A stretch of DNA of 19,821 nt, taken from assembly GCA_045632125.1 (NCBI GenBank), contig JAZQWC010000004.1, forward strand, positions 1 to 19,821, given 5' to 3'. Positions 1 through 8,054 of the stretch are shown in pieces (position 1 is the first letter of the stretch; each line of letters starts with the position of its first letter). Source of the stretch: CALWPV01 sp045632125 (lineage in GTDB: Bacteria > Bacillota > Clostridia > Lachnospirales > Bianqueaceae). The notes beneath the pieces are model-generated. The model searched no databases. It was given only the letters and a program-made list of their open reading frames with translations, and was not told where the DNA came from. The position numbers were made by a program, and so were the translations under genes.

Positions 1-168
1 CACTGCGAGTGCGGCTGTGACCACGATCATCATGACCACGACCACTGCGAATGTGGCTGTGACCACGATCATCATGACCATCATGACCACGACCACTGTG
101 AATGTGGCTGCGACCACGATCATCATGACCATCATGACCACGACCACCACCATCATCATGGCGAAGGT
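1..168 (+). repeat. Tandem coding repeat, His/Asp/Cys metal-binding units
   Basis: Three tandem units begin at 1, 43 and 94, each opening with codons for HCECGCDHDHHDH. The first is 42 nt, the second 51 nt, and the third runs into a terminal His5 stretch. Units differ by insertion of one His-His-Asp block and by a few synonymous changes. The array is in frame with the ATPase and probably continues upstream of the window. It should bind several soft metal ions at the cytoplasmic face of the pump. Confidence 0.9.
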
Positions 169-2025
169 GGTTTGAAGACGATTGTTGTCGGAGCAGTGTT
201 ATTCCTTGCTGGAATTCTTTTGCAGGTAACCACCGGAACCCATGCCGGTGAGGTGATGAATGCAGCCGGTATCGGTGGTTTGGTCTTGTTCCTTGTTTCA
301 TATGTAATTCTTGGTAAGGATATTATTTGGGAGGCCATCAAAGGGATCGGCCATGGTCAGATATTTGATGAAAACTTCCTGATGAGTATAGCAACCCTTG
401 GTGCGATCGCCATCGGTGAATATGCAGAAGCAGTAGGAGTAATGCTATTTTTCCAGGTAGGCGAATATTTCGAGCACAGAGCGGTGGAAAAGAGTCGGAG
501 TGCCATTATGGAAGCGGTGGATATGCGGCCTGAAATGGTGACCCGTCAGCTGAGTAACCGCGAAGAAGAAACTGAAACGATTCCTGCAGAAGACGCGGAA
601 ATAGGAGATATTGTACTGGTACGTCCCGGCGATCGTATTCCTTTGGATGGTATAGTGATCGAGGGTAACAGTCTGGTCGATACATCTCCGGTTACCGGAG
701 AACCGGTTCCGGTCAATGTAAAAGAAGGAAGTGAAATCATTTCCGGTTGTGTTAACACGACTGGTCTGATCAAGATTCGGGTGGTAAAACCGCTGGATGA
801 ATCCATGGTGACCCGTATTTTGGAATCCGTCGAAAATGCTGCAGCCAGTAAACCCCAGATGGAGCGTTTTATTACTCGCTTTGCCAGAATATACACCCCC
901 ATCGTGGTGGCGATTGCCCTGCTTACAGCAATTGTTCCGTCCCTGTTGACCGGTAATTGGAACTACTGGATCTATACTGCACTTACATTTTTGGTTATTA
1001 GCTGTCCTTGTGCGATGGTGCTCAGCGTTCCGTTGGCCTTCTTTGCCGGCATCGGAGCCGGATCCCGCAAAGGTATCCTGTTTAAAGGCGGCACTGCACT
1101 GGAAGCTTTGCGCAAGGTGAAGGCAGTTGTCATGGACAAAACCGGTACCATCACAAAGGGTAACTTTGTAGTACAAACTATCGATTTGCAGCGCGACTTC
1201 GATTTGCAGCAGGTGCTTTCAGCGGCTGCTGCCTGTGAAGGTCATTCCAATCATCCGATTGCGCGCAGCATTGTGCAGGCGGCAAGGGAGCAGTTGGAAC
1301 AACTTCCGGCCACGCCGGAAAAGGTGACAGAGCTGGCTGGTATGGGCGTTGAGGCTCGGATCGGAAACAGTGAAGTTCTGTGTGGCAATCACAAGCTTAT
1401 GGTCGAACATGGCATTGAGGTTATAAAAGAGGATAGCTACGGAACGCATGTGTATGTGGCTATTGATAGCGTGCTGGCTGGTGTGATCCATATTGCAGAT
1501 ACAATTAAGGAAGACGCAGCGGAAGCGATTCGTAAGATGAAGCATGGCGGCGTGAAGACTGTGATGTTGACCGGTGATGCGAAAGAGAGCGCGGAAGCGG
1601 TGGCGAAGAACGTCGGCGTGGAAGTGGTGAAGGCAGAGCTTTTGCCTCAGGATAAACTGACTGCTATGCAGCAGGTGCGCGCTGAAGTTGGTGCGGTGAT
1701 GTTCGTGGGTGATGGAATCAATGATGCTCCGGTACTGGCGGGTGCTGATGTAGGTGCAGCTATGGGGTCTGGTGCGGATGCAGCGATTGAAGCAGCGGAT
1801 GTGGTATTTATGACCTCTAAAATGGAAGCGATTCCTCAGGCTATGGAGATTGCGCGTAAGGCTATGAGTGCAGCAGTACAGAATGTGGTGTTTGCACTGT
1901 TGATCAAGGTGATCGTCATGATCCTTGGACTTTTGGGAATTGCCAATATGTGGCTAGCCGTATTTGCCGATAGCGGTGTGGCTCTGCTTTGTGTGCTGAA
2001 TTCAATTCGAATTTTAAGAAAATAA
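1..2025 (+). CDS. cadA: Heavy-metal (Zn/Cd/Pb-type) P1B ATPase, 5' end outside window
   Basis: Efflux pump that exports divalent soft metals, probably Zn2+, Cd2+ or Pb2+, across the cytoplasmic membrane at the cost of ATP. The frame is open from base 1 with no ATG or GTG codon before a TTG at 172, and the preceding codons encode a His/Asp/Cys-rich metal-binding tail, so the true start lies upstream and TTG 172 is not the start. 674 codons are visible. Seen in order: metal-binding repeats (codons 1-56), paired membrane segments, the actuator loop with a TGEP motif, the CPC transport motif (nt 1003-1011), the DKTGT phosphorylation site (Asp codon 1135-1137), an SNHP nucleotide-binding motif, MLTGD, and the GDGINDAP hinge. 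The last membrane segment has FADSG, whose Asp is typical of the P1B-2 Zn/Cd class rather than the Cu class. A terminator follows directly. The family is certain; the exact metal is inferred. Confidence 0.95.
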   Translation, partial: HCECGCDHDHHDHDHCECGCDHDHHDHHDHDHCECGCDHDHHDHHDHDHHHHHGEGGLKTIVVGAVLFLAGILLQVTTGTHAGEVMNAAGIGGLVLFLVSYVILGKDIIWEAIKGIGHGQIFDENFLMSIATLGAIAIGEYAEAVGVMLFFQVGEYFEHRAVEKSRSAIMEAVDMRPEMVTRQLSNREEETETIPAEDAEIGDIVLVRPGDRIPLDGIVIEGNSLVDTSPVTGEPVPVNVKEGSEIISGCVNTTGLIKIRVVKPLDESMVTRILESVENAAASKPQMERFITRFARIYTPIVVAIALLTAIVPSLLTGNWNYWIYTALTFLVISCPCAMVLSVPLAFFAGIGAGSRKGILFKGGTALEALRKVKAVVMDKTGTITKGNFVVQTIDLQRDFDLQQVLSAAAACEGHSNHPIARSIVQAAREQLEQLPATPEKVTELAGMGVEARIGNSEVLCGNHKLMVEHGIEVIKEDSYGTHVYVAIDSVLAGVIHIADTIKEDAAEAIRKMKHGGVKTVMLTGDAKESAEAVAKNVGVEVVKAELLPQDKLTAMQQVRAEVGAVMFVGDGINDAPVLAGADVGAAMGSGADAAIEAADVVFMTSKMEAIPQAMEIARKAMSAAVQNVVFALLIKVIVMILGLLGIANMWLAVFADSGVALLCVLNSIRILRK

Positions 2026-2029
2026 AATG

Positions 2030-2069
2030 CAGCAGGTTTTGTGTTATGCAAAACCTGCTGTCTTATTTT
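2030..2069 (+). terminator. Rho-independent terminator after the metal ATPase
   Basis: A 12-bp perfect stem (CAGCAGGTTTTG at 2030-2041 with its complement at 2049-2060) closes a 7-nt loop and is followed by the T-rich tract TCTTATTTT. It starts five bases after the ATPase stop codon, so it ends that transcript. Confidence 0.9.
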
Positions 2070-2134
2070 GGACAGTATGTAAAAGTTGATATGGAGGAAA
2101 TGTGGTTTCAGAATACGACATTTAATTTAACTTC

Positions 2135-2163
2135 TTGCGATTTGCAGAAAAAAGTGTTATAAT
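2135..2163 (+). promoter_or_regulatory. Sigma-A-type promoter for the mdh-fumC unit
   Basis: The -35 box TTGCGA (2135-2140) and a perfect -10 box TATAAT (2158-2163) are separated by exactly 17 nt. The region lies between the upstream terminator and the dehydrogenase. Transcription would start near 2170, giving a leader of about 170 nt. Nothing convincing is seen between 2070 and 2134. Confidence 0.85.
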
Positions 2164-2169
2164 AGATGT

Positions 2170-2337
2170 CGTAGAAATATGATATTTATTTAACAAGGTC
2201 TGGAAATGGTGAGCAAATAGACAAGCGCTACTGGCGGAATTTTCGAAAAAGAGGATTCTAGCCAGCAATCATCATGTTCGGGCTACGTGTGAAAATAAGT
2301 ATTATAGCAAGATTATTACAAAATTGGAGAAAAAAGT
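2170..2337 (+). promoter_or_regulatory. Long 5' leader of mdh with an internal hairpin
   Basis: About 168 nt separate the predicted transcription start from the mdh ATG with no open frame of note. A bulged hairpin is visible: CTGGC (2231-2235) pairs with GCCAG (2261-2265), and GAAT (2237-2240) with ATTC (2255-2258). The ribosome site GGAGA (2326-2330) lies 7 nt before ATG 2338. No known riboswitch signature was recognised. A regulatory role is inferred only from the length and the hairpin. Confidence 0.35.
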
Positions 2338-3288
2338 ATGAGTAAAGTAACCATCATCGGAGCCGGTTCGGTCGGCTCGACCATCGCGTACACCATGGTA
2401 GTAAATGGCATTGCTTCTGAAATCGTTATGATCGACGTAAATGAAGAAAAAGCTTTGGGTGAGGCAATGGATATCCGTCAGGGTACCCCCTTCTGTTCTC
2501 CTGTATCCATCTATGCAGGAAGCTATCGTGATGCCGTAGGTTCTGATATCGTAATCATTACCTCCGGTGTGGCTCGTAAACCCGGTCAGACTCGTATCGA
2601 TCTGGCTCAGACCAACGTGGGTATCATCAAATCTATCGCTCCTAATATCACCAAATATGCACCCAATGCAGTTTATATTTTGGTTGCTAATCCGGTTGAT
2701 ATTCTGACTTATGTATTTACCAAAATCAGTGGCTTGCCTGAAAGACAGGTAATTGGTTCCGGTACCATTTTGGATACTGCTCGTCTGCGTGCTCGTCTGT
2801 CTGAGTATCTGCGCATCAGCCAGAAAAACGTACATGCTTATGTAATGGGTGAGCATGGTGATACTTCCTTTATTCCTTGGTCTATGGCATCTGTTTCCAG
2901 TATTCCGTTGGATGATTACAGAAAGAGTATCATGGGTAATACGGACCTTGGTTTGGCTCCTGTATTTGACCATGAGGAGATCGAACACTACATGCGTACT
3001 TCCGGTGGTAAGGTAATCCGTCGTAAAGGTGCTACCTTCTATGCGGTATCTGTATCTACTTGCCATATCGTTAAGAGTATTTTGAGTGACAGCGATACTC
3101 TGATGACGGTTTCTTCTATGCTGCACGGCGAATTCGGCATTGATGATGTATGCTTGAGTCTGCTGTCTATTGTAGATCGCAGCGGTATTAAGGCAAAGAT
3201 TACTCCTAATCTGACTCCCGATGAGATCGAACTGCTGCACCACAGCGCAGACAGCTTGAAGAGCGTTATTTCTCAGCTTGATATTTAA
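2338..3288 (+). CDS. mdh: LDH-fold NAD-dependent malate dehydrogenase (predicted malate-specific)
   Basis: 316-residue cytoplasmic 2-hydroxyacid dehydrogenase that interconverts malate/oxaloacetate or lactate/pyruvate with NAD(H). Seen: nucleotide-binding GAGSVG (residues 8-13), an Asp at residue 33 after the second strand (NAD rather than NADP preference), the mobile loop ARKPGQTR (79-86), VANPVDILTY, the LDH-style GSGTILDTAR (140-149) with catalytic Asp146 and substrate-binding Arg149, and GEHGD with catalytic His173. Overall it resembles bacterial L-LDH, but the residue at LDH position 102, which is Gln in lactate enzymes, is Arg80 here. Arg there is the classical determinant of malate/oxaloacetate specificity. 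Co-transcription with fumarase 32 nt downstream supports malate dehydrogenase. An automatic annotation as L-lactate dehydrogenase would probably be wrong. Residue T233, which appears to match LDH Thr246, keeps the LDH state, so mixed activity is possible. Confidence 0.85.
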   Translation: MSKVTIIGAGSVGSTIAYTMVVNGIASEIVMIDVNEEKALGEAMDIRQGTPFCSPVSIYAGSYRDAVGSDIVIITSGVARKPGQTRIDLAQTNVGIIKSIAPNITKYAPNAVYILVANPVDILTYVFTKISGLPERQVIGSGTILDTARLRARLSEYLRISQKNVHAYVMGEHGDTSFIPWSMASVSSIPLDDYRKSIMGNTDLGLAPVFDHEEIEHYMRTSGGKVIRRKGATFYAVSVSTCHIVKSILSDSDTLMTVSSMLHGEFGIDDVCLSLLSIVDRSGIKAKITPNLTPDEIELLHHSADSLKSVISQLDI

Positions 3289-3320
3289 TTATACGTATAT
3301 ATTATAAGGAGGAAATTCCA

Positions 3321-4685
3321 ATGGAATACCGTATTGAGAGAGACTCCATGGGCGAGATGCAGGTGCCTGCTGATCGTTACTGGGCTGCTCAGACTCAGAG
3401 AAGTTTTCAAAACTTCAAAATTGGCGGCGAATTGATGCCCCGTGAAATTACCCAGGCTTTCGGTGTGCTGAAGAAAGCAGCTGCTAGAGCAAACTTCAAT
3501 TTGGGTAAGATGGATGAAGAAAAGAAAGTTGCTATTGAAAAGGCTTGTGACGAAGTGATCTCCGGCTCTTTGAACGATCATTTTCCTTTGGTTGTATGGC
3601 AGACCGGTAGTGGTACTCAGTCTAACATGAATGCCAACGAAGTAATTGCAAACCGTGGTAATGAGATCGTAGGTAAGAAACTGCTGCATCCCAATGATCA
3701 TATCAATATGTCTCAGAGTTCTAACGATACCTTCCCCACTGCAATGCACATTGCAGCGGTTGCTAGTATTGAAGACAAACTGTTCCCTGTTATGGACGAG
3801 TTTATTGCAACTCTGAAGAGACTGGAAGCTGAAAACGATGATATCGTTAAGAGTGGCCGTACTCATCTGCAGGATGCTACTCCTATTAAATTCTCTCAGG
3901 AGATCAGCGGCTGGAGAAACATGATCGAGAAGACTAAGGATATGCTGGAGAAGTCCTTGCCCGGTTTGAAGGAACTGGCTCTGGGCGGAACCGCAGTTGG
4001 TACCGGTTTGAACACTCCTAAGGGATTTGCTGAAGAAGTTGCTAAGGAAGTTAGCATTTTGACCGGCAAAGAGTTTGTAACTGCTGAAAACAAATTCCAT
4101 GCTCTGACTTCTAAGGATGATCTGGTATTTGCTCATGGCGCTTTGAAGGCTCTGGCTGCTAACCTGATGAAGATCGCTAATGACGTTCGTTGGTTGGCAA
4201 GCGGTCCTCGCTGTGGTTTGGGTGAGATCTTCATTCCTGAGAATGAGCCCGGCAGCTCCATTATGCCCGGTAAGGTTAACCCCACTCAGTGCGAATCCAT
4301 GACCATGGTTGCTGTTCAGGTTATTGCGAATGATGTAGCTGTTGGTATGGCTGCTTCTCAGGGTAACTTCGAACTGAACGTATTCATGCCCGTTCTGATC
4401 TACAACTTCCTGCAGTCTGCTCGCCTGTTGACTGACGGTTTGAAGTCCTTCCATGACAACTGTGTAGTTGGTATTACTGCTAACCGTGAAAAGATGAGAC
4501 ACAATCTGCACAACTCCTTGATGCTGGTTACTGCTCTGAATCCTTACATTGGTTATGATAATGCTGCTAAAACTGCAAAGTTGGCATATAAGGAAAATAT
4601 TTCTCTGAAAGAAGCTTGCATTAAGTTGGGCTTCCTGACCGAAGAGAGATTTGACGAAGTATTCCATCCTGAGGAAATGGCATAA
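3321..4685 (+). CDS. fumC: Fumarate hydratase, class II
   Basis: 454-residue cytoplasmic enzyme that interconverts L-malate and fumarate; iron-independent homotetramer in this family. Full family length. Seen: TGSGTQSNMN region, the B-site/active segment HPNDHIN followed by SQSSNDTFPTAMH (Ser133-Asp136 in the middle), and the superfamily signature GSSIMPGKVNPTQCE (from residue 311). The serine pair in GSSIMPGK marks the mobile catalytic loop. The TFPTAMH and GKVNPTQCE variants are those of fumarase rather than aspartase, which has TYPTG and AKVNPVIPE. A strong ribosome site AAGGAGG (3306-3312) sits 8 nt before the ATG. It is the second gene of the mdh-fumC pair and supplies fumarate to the reductase encoded downstream. 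Confidence 0.96.
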   Translation: MEYRIERDSMGEMQVPADRYWAAQTQRSFQNFKIGGELMPREITQAFGVLKKAAARANFNLGKMDEEKKVAIEKACDEVISGSLNDHFPLVVWQTGSGTQSNMNANEVIANRGNEIVGKKLLHPNDHINMSQSSNDTFPTAMHIAAVASIEDKLFPVMDEFIATLKRLEAENDDIVKSGRTHLQDATPIKFSQEISGWRNMIEKTKDMLEKSLPGLKELALGGTAVGTGLNTPKGFAEEVAKEVSILTGKEFVTAENKFHALTSKDDLVFAHGALKALAANLMKIANDVRWLASGPRCGLGEIFIPENEPGSSIMPGKVNPTQCESMTMVAVQVIANDVAVGMAASQGNFELNVFMPVLIYNFLQSARLLTDGLKSFHDNCVVGITANREKMRHNLHNSLMLVTALNPYIGYDNAAKTAKLAYKENISLKEACIKLGFLTEERFDEVFHPEEMA

Positions 4686-4686
4686 G

Positions 4687-4707
4687 TTCAAGACCAATGG
4701 TCTTGAA
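4687..4707 (+). other. Perfect palindrome just after fumC
   Basis: Nine-base arms TTCAAGACC (4687-4695) and GGTCTTGAA (4699-4707) flank the 3-nt loop AAT, one base after the fumC stop codon. No T-tract follows immediately; the nearest CTTTTT is about 20 nt further on. It could be a weak or partial terminator, an RNA-stabilising 3' hairpin, or an operator. I cannot decide between these. Confidence 0.5.
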
Positions 4708-4743
4708 TCTTGGAAAAGGCTGATCGTCTTTTTCGAAATAATA

Positions 4744-4838
4744 TTTGTTCAGGTGAATAGATGTAACGAATGTTCGGTGCAACTGAACTTGTGTAACTCG
4801 CGCCGGGGGCGGCCTAAAAGCCGCAGCCCGGTAGCATG
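4744..4838 (+). promoter_or_regulatory. Structured RNA leader upstream of the hdr-flx-frd operon
   Basis: Two hairpins lie in the 174-nt gap before hdrB. GTTCAG (4747-4752) pairs with CTGAAC (4783-4788). Then a very GC-rich hairpin forms: CCGGG (4803-4807) with CCCGG (4827-4831), and GCGGC (4809-4813) with GCCGC (4820-4824), around the loop CTAAAA. GC content here is far above that of the flanks. A possible -10 hexamer TAATAT lies at 4739-4744, but no matching -35 is seen. There is no T-tract after the GC hairpin, so it is not a standard terminator. No known riboswitch class was recognised. Confidence 0.4.
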
Positions 4839-4859
4839 GAAATTTAAACTAGAGATTGG

Positions 4860-5651
4860 ATGTGCGAGATGATTTTTAGTTATTATCCGGGTTGTACCCT
4901 GAGAACCAAGGGAAAAGATCTTGACATGTACGCCAGAAAGGCTGCTGAGGCCTTGGGTGTTACAATGGAAGAGATTCCTGACTGGCAGTGCTGTGGTGCT
5001 GTGTATCCCATGGCTAGCGATGAAATCGCAACCAAGCTTTCTGCTGTAAGAGCATTGGAAAGCGCTAAAGAAAGCGGTCAGGAACTGCTGACTCTTTGCT
5101 CTGCTTGTCATCATGTAATTAAACGTGTGAACAATGACATGAAAGAGAATGCTGATATCCAGATGAAGGTAAACAACTACCTGCAGTTGGATGAGCCCTA
5201 CACCGGTGAGACCAATGTAATTCATTATTTGGAAATGCTGCGTGATAAGGTTGGTTTTGATGTAATTAAAGAAAAAGCTGTAAATCCGCTGAAAGGCCGC
5301 AAAATTGCTGCTTATTATGGTTGCTTGCTGCTGCGTCCCAGTAACGTAATGCAGTTCGATAATCCTGAGAATCCTACCATCATTGAGGATTTCATTCGCA
5401 GCATTGGAGCTACTCCTGTTGAGACTCCTTATCGCAATGAGTGCTGCGGCGGTTATGTAAGCGTAGAAAATAAGAAACTGGCACAGAAAAAAGTAGATGG
5501 CATCATTTCTTCCGCTATCGACAAAGGCGCAGAGATGATCATCACTGCATGTCCGCTGTGCATGTACAATCTTGACGCCAATGCCACCGAGCATAAACTG
5601 CCCATCGTTTACTTTACTGAACTGTTGGCAGAAGCTCTGGGTGTTAAATAA
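4860..5651 (+). CDS. hdrB: HdrB-like subunit with two CCG domains
   Basis: Heterodisulfide-reductase-type subunit B, cytoplasmic, which in methanogens carries two non-cubane [4Fe-4S] clusters and reduces a disulfide. Both cysteine-rich domains are intact: first C12, C44-C45, C80, C83; second C155, C195-C196, C231, C234, matching CX31-39CCX35-36CXXC. Length (263) is near the family norm. Two starts are possible: ATG 4860 (MCEMIF...) and ATG 4869 (MIFSYYPGC), the latter closer to the usual family N-terminus; neither has a strong ribosome site. It is the first gene of the long operon, 11 nt before hdrC. HdrB-like domains also occur in methanogen TfrB and in SdhE/MfrE-type succinate/fumarate oxidoreductases, so this subunit may serve the fumarate reductase encoded downstream rather than a free heterodisulfide. 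Confidence 0.92.
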   Translation: MCEMIFSYYPGCTLRTKGKDLDMYARKAAEALGVTMEEIPDWQCCGAVYPMASDEIATKLSAVRALESAKESGQELLTLCSACHHVIKRVNNDMKENADIQMKVNNYLQLDEPYTGETNVIHYLEMLRDKVGFDVIKEKAVNPLKGRKIAAYYGCLLLRPSNVMQFDNPENPTIIEDFIRSIGATPVETPYRNECCGGYVSVENKKLAQKKVDGIISSAIDKGAEMIITACPLCMYNLDANATEHKLPIVYFTELLAEALGVK

Positions 5652-5662
5652 GGAGGGTTTAT

Positions 5663-6046
5663 ATGCAGAATTTAACTCAGGAACAAATCCTCAGAATGAG
5701 CGGTGTTGAAACTAGAAAGTGCATGAAATGCGGTAAATGCTCCGGTACCTGCCCGGCTTATGATGAGATGGAATATCATCCTCATCAGTTTGTAGCTATG
5801 GTAGAGAATGGTGATATCGATGCACTCATGCAGTCTGACTCCATTTGGAACTGCCTCTCTTGCTTTGCATGCGTAGAGCGCTGCCCCAGAAATGTTGAGC
5901 CGGCTACTTTGATCGAAGCTGTTCGTGTTGCAGTACTGCGTCGTCAGGATGGCAACCATATGAAAGCGGAAGATGTACCCGCTATGCTGGATGAAAAGAT
6001 TCCGCAGCAGGCGCTGGTAAGTGCATTCCGTAAGTATAGTAAATAA
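5663..6046 (+). CDS. hdrC: HdrC-like ferredoxin subunit
   Basis: 127-residue iron-sulfur electron carrier that links HdrA to HdrB. Two [4Fe-4S] motifs are seen: C20, C23, C26, C30 followed by Pro, and C64, C67, C70, C74 followed by Pro. This is the short soluble HdrC form; no membrane segment is present. The ribosome site AGGAGGG (5651-5657) overlaps the hdrB stop codon and lies 5 nt before the ATG, indicating coupled translation. Its position between hdrB and hdrA matches the known HdrABC complex. Confidence 0.93.
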   Translation: MQNLTQEQILRMSGVETRKCMKCGKCSGTCPAYDEMEYHPHQFVAMVENGDIDALMQSDSIWNCLSCFACVERCPRNVEPATLIEAVRVAVLRRQDGNHMKAEDVPAMLDEKIPQQALVSAFRKYSK

Positions 6047-6068
6047 CTGAGAAGGGTGGAAGTCATAA

Positions 6069-8054
6069 GTGCAGAAGATAGGCGTATTTATTTGTCATTG
6101 TGGAACTAATATCGCCGCAACTGTAGACGTAGAGGCCGTTACTGAAGCGATTAAAAACGAGCCCGGTGTCGTATATGCGGTTAACTATCAGTATATGTGT
6201 TCCGAAAATGGTCAGGCGCTGATTAAAAAGGCAGTAGAAGACTACGGTCTGACCGGTATTGTTGTGTGCTCCTGTTCTCCCAGAATGCACGAAGCAACAT
6301 TCAGAAAAGCAGCAGAAGCTGCCGGCATCAACCCCTACATGGTTGAAATCGCCAACATCCGTGAGCATGTTTCATGGATCCATAAAGATATCGTAGCAGC
6401 TACCGAAAAAGCTATTATTCTGGCTAAGGCTGCTGTTGCAAAAGTACATTTGAATGCTCCCCTGATCGCTGGTCAGAGCAATGTTACCAAGAGAGCCCTG
6501 GTAATCGGTGGTGGTATCGCCGGTATCCAGACCGCATTGGATATTGCTGAAGCAGGTTACGAAGTAGATATCGTTGAAAAAACTCCCACCATCGGTGGTA
6601 AGATGGCTCAGCTGGATAAAACCTTCCCCACCTTGGACTGTGCAGCTTGTATTCTGACTCCCAAGATGGTAGATGCCAAGACTAATGAGCTTGTTAACCT
6701 GTATACCTACAGCGAAGTGGAATCTGTTAAAGGTTTCGTAGGTAATTTCAATGTTAAGATTCGTAAAAAAGCCAGCTATGTAAACAATAATCTGTGTACC
6801 GGTTGTGGTGCATGTACCGTTAAATGTCCTTCTCGTAAGGCAAAGAGCGAGTTCAACATGGGCCTGACCAATCGTGGTGCAATTTACATTCCTTTTGCTC
6901 AGGCAATCCCGAATGTAGCTACCATCGATCCCGAGTACTGTATCCATTTCAAGACTGGCAAGTGCGGTCTGTGTGAAAAGACCTGTGCTGCTAAGGCTAT
7001 CGACTTTAACCAGCAGGATACCATTATCGAGCAGCAGTATGGTGCTATCGTAATGGCTACCGGTTTCAACCTGATCAAACTGGATAACTACGATGAGTTC
7101 GGTTATTCCAAGTATGCTGACGTTGTAACCTCTCTGGAGTTCGAGCGTCTGATGAATGCTGCAGGCCCCACTCAGGGTACTCTGCTGCGTCCTTCCAATC
7201 ATGAGCATCCTCATACTCTGGTATTCGTACAGTGTGTTGGTTCTCGTGATACTTCCGGCTGCGGCAAACCCTATTGCTCCAAGATCTGCTGTATGTACAC
7301 TGCAAAACATGCTATGTTGGTACGTGATAAATATCCGGATACTGAAGTATATGTATTCTATATTGATGTACGTACTCCCGGTAAGAACTTTGATGAGTTC
7401 TATCGCCGTGCAGTAGAGCAGTATGGTGTTCATTATATTAAAGGTATGGTTGGTAAGGTTACCGATAAAGATGGTAAGCTGATCGTTCAGGGTTCTGACC
7501 TGCTGAATAACAAGCAGCTGAAGATCGAGGCAGATCTGGTTGTACTGGCTGCCGCTACCGAACCCGATCCTACCGCAAGAAGCATTGCTTCCATGCTGAC
7601 CGCCAGCATCGATACCAATGACTTCATGAATGAAGCTCATGCTAAGCTGAAACCCGTTGAAAGCCCCACCGCAGGTATCTTCTTGTCCGGTATGGCTCAG
7701 GGTCCCAAGGATATTCCCGAGACTGTAACCCAGGCCAGCGCATGTGCTGCTAAGGTTGTAGGTTTGCTGTCTAAAGATCATTTGGTAAATAACCCCTGCA
7801 CTGCTCAGTCTGATGAACTGAAGTGTAATGGTTGCTCCAACTGTGAAAAAGTTTGTCCTTATGGTGCAATTACTTATATTGAGAAAGAAGTTAACGACCA
7901 TGGTGTTCGTGAAGTTCGTCGTATTGCTCAGGTTAACGGAGCAGTATGTCAGGGCTGCGGTGCTTGTACCGTTACCTGTCCTTCCGGCGCAATGGATCTG
8001 AAGGGCTTCACCACCAATCAGATTATGGCGGAGGTAGATGCAATATGTCGTTAA
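6069..8054 (+). CDS. hdrA: HdrA-like FAD/iron-sulfur subunit (bifurcation core)
   Basis: 661-residue flavoprotein which in methanogen and bacterial Hdr complexes is the site of flavin-based electron bifurcation. Seen: N-terminal CHCGTNIA (9-16) and VCSCSPRMHE (67-75); FAD-binding GGGIAG (147-152); LDCAACILTPKM (189-200); inserted ferredoxin cysteines C243, C246, C249, C253 and C291, C299, C302, C306; C-terminal double ferredoxin C586, C589, C592, C596 and C627, C630, C633, C637. Start is GTG 6069: an in-frame TAA lies just upstream, and the family N-terminus KIGVFICHC follows immediately. A ribosome site AAGGGTGG lies upstream. The gene ends inside the start of the next one (10-nt overlap). 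Confidence 0.94.
   Translation: MQKIGVFICHCGTNIAATVDVEAVTEAIKNEPGVVYAVNYQYMCSENGQALIKKAVEDYGLTGIVVCSCSPRMHEATFRKAAEAAGINPYMVEIANIREHVSWIHKDIVAATEKAIILAKAAVAKVHLNAPLIAGQSNVTKRALVIGGGIAGIQTALDIAEAGYEVDIVEKTPTIGGKMAQLDKTFPTLDCAACILTPKMVDAKTNELVNLYTYSEVESVKGFVGNFNVKIRKKASYVNNNLCTGCGACTVKCPSRKAKSEFNMGLTNRGAIYIPFAQAIPNVATIDPEYCIHFKTGKCGLCEKTCAAKAIDFNQQDTIIEQQYGAIVMATGFNLIKLDNYDEFGYSKYADVVTSLEFERLMNAAGPTQGTLLRPSNHEHPHTLVFVQCVGSRDTSGCGKPYCSKICCMYTAKHAMLVRDKYPDTEVYVFYIDVRTPGKNFDEFYRRAVEQYGVHYIKGMVGKVTDKDGKLIVQGSDLLNNKQLKIEADLVVLAAATEPDPTARSIASMLTASIDTNDFMNEAHAKLKPVESPTAGIFLSGMAQGPKDIPETVTQASACAAKVVGLLSKDHLVNNPCTAQSDELKCNGCSNCEKVCPYGAITYIEKEVNDHGVREVRRIAQVNGAVCQGCGACTVTCPSGAMDLKGFTTNQIMAEVDAICR
8030..8034 (+). 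promoter_or_regulatory. Ribosome binding site that fixes the flxD start
   Basis: GGAGG lies inside the 3' end of hdrA, 10 nt before ATG 8045. It supports 8045 over the upstream in-frame alternative at 7946. Confidence 0.75.

Noticed and set aside
1..168. CRISPR-like array at the left edge
   Set aside because: The repeats are contiguous, in frame and coding, with no unique spacers.
4763..4776. Possible SOS (LexA) box
   Set aside because: GTAACGAATGTTCG matches CGAAC-N4-GTTCG only in the right half and three of five bases on the left, and no DNA-repair gene is near.
4651..4872. 73-codon plus-strand frame across the fumC/hdrB gap
   Set aside because: It begins inside fumC in another frame, has no ribosome site, and covers the hairpin-rich leader.
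7946..8044. N-terminal extension of FlxD into hdrA
   Set aside because: It overlaps the conserved C-terminal ferredoxin of HdrA and does not resemble MvhD; ATG 8045 gives the expected family length.
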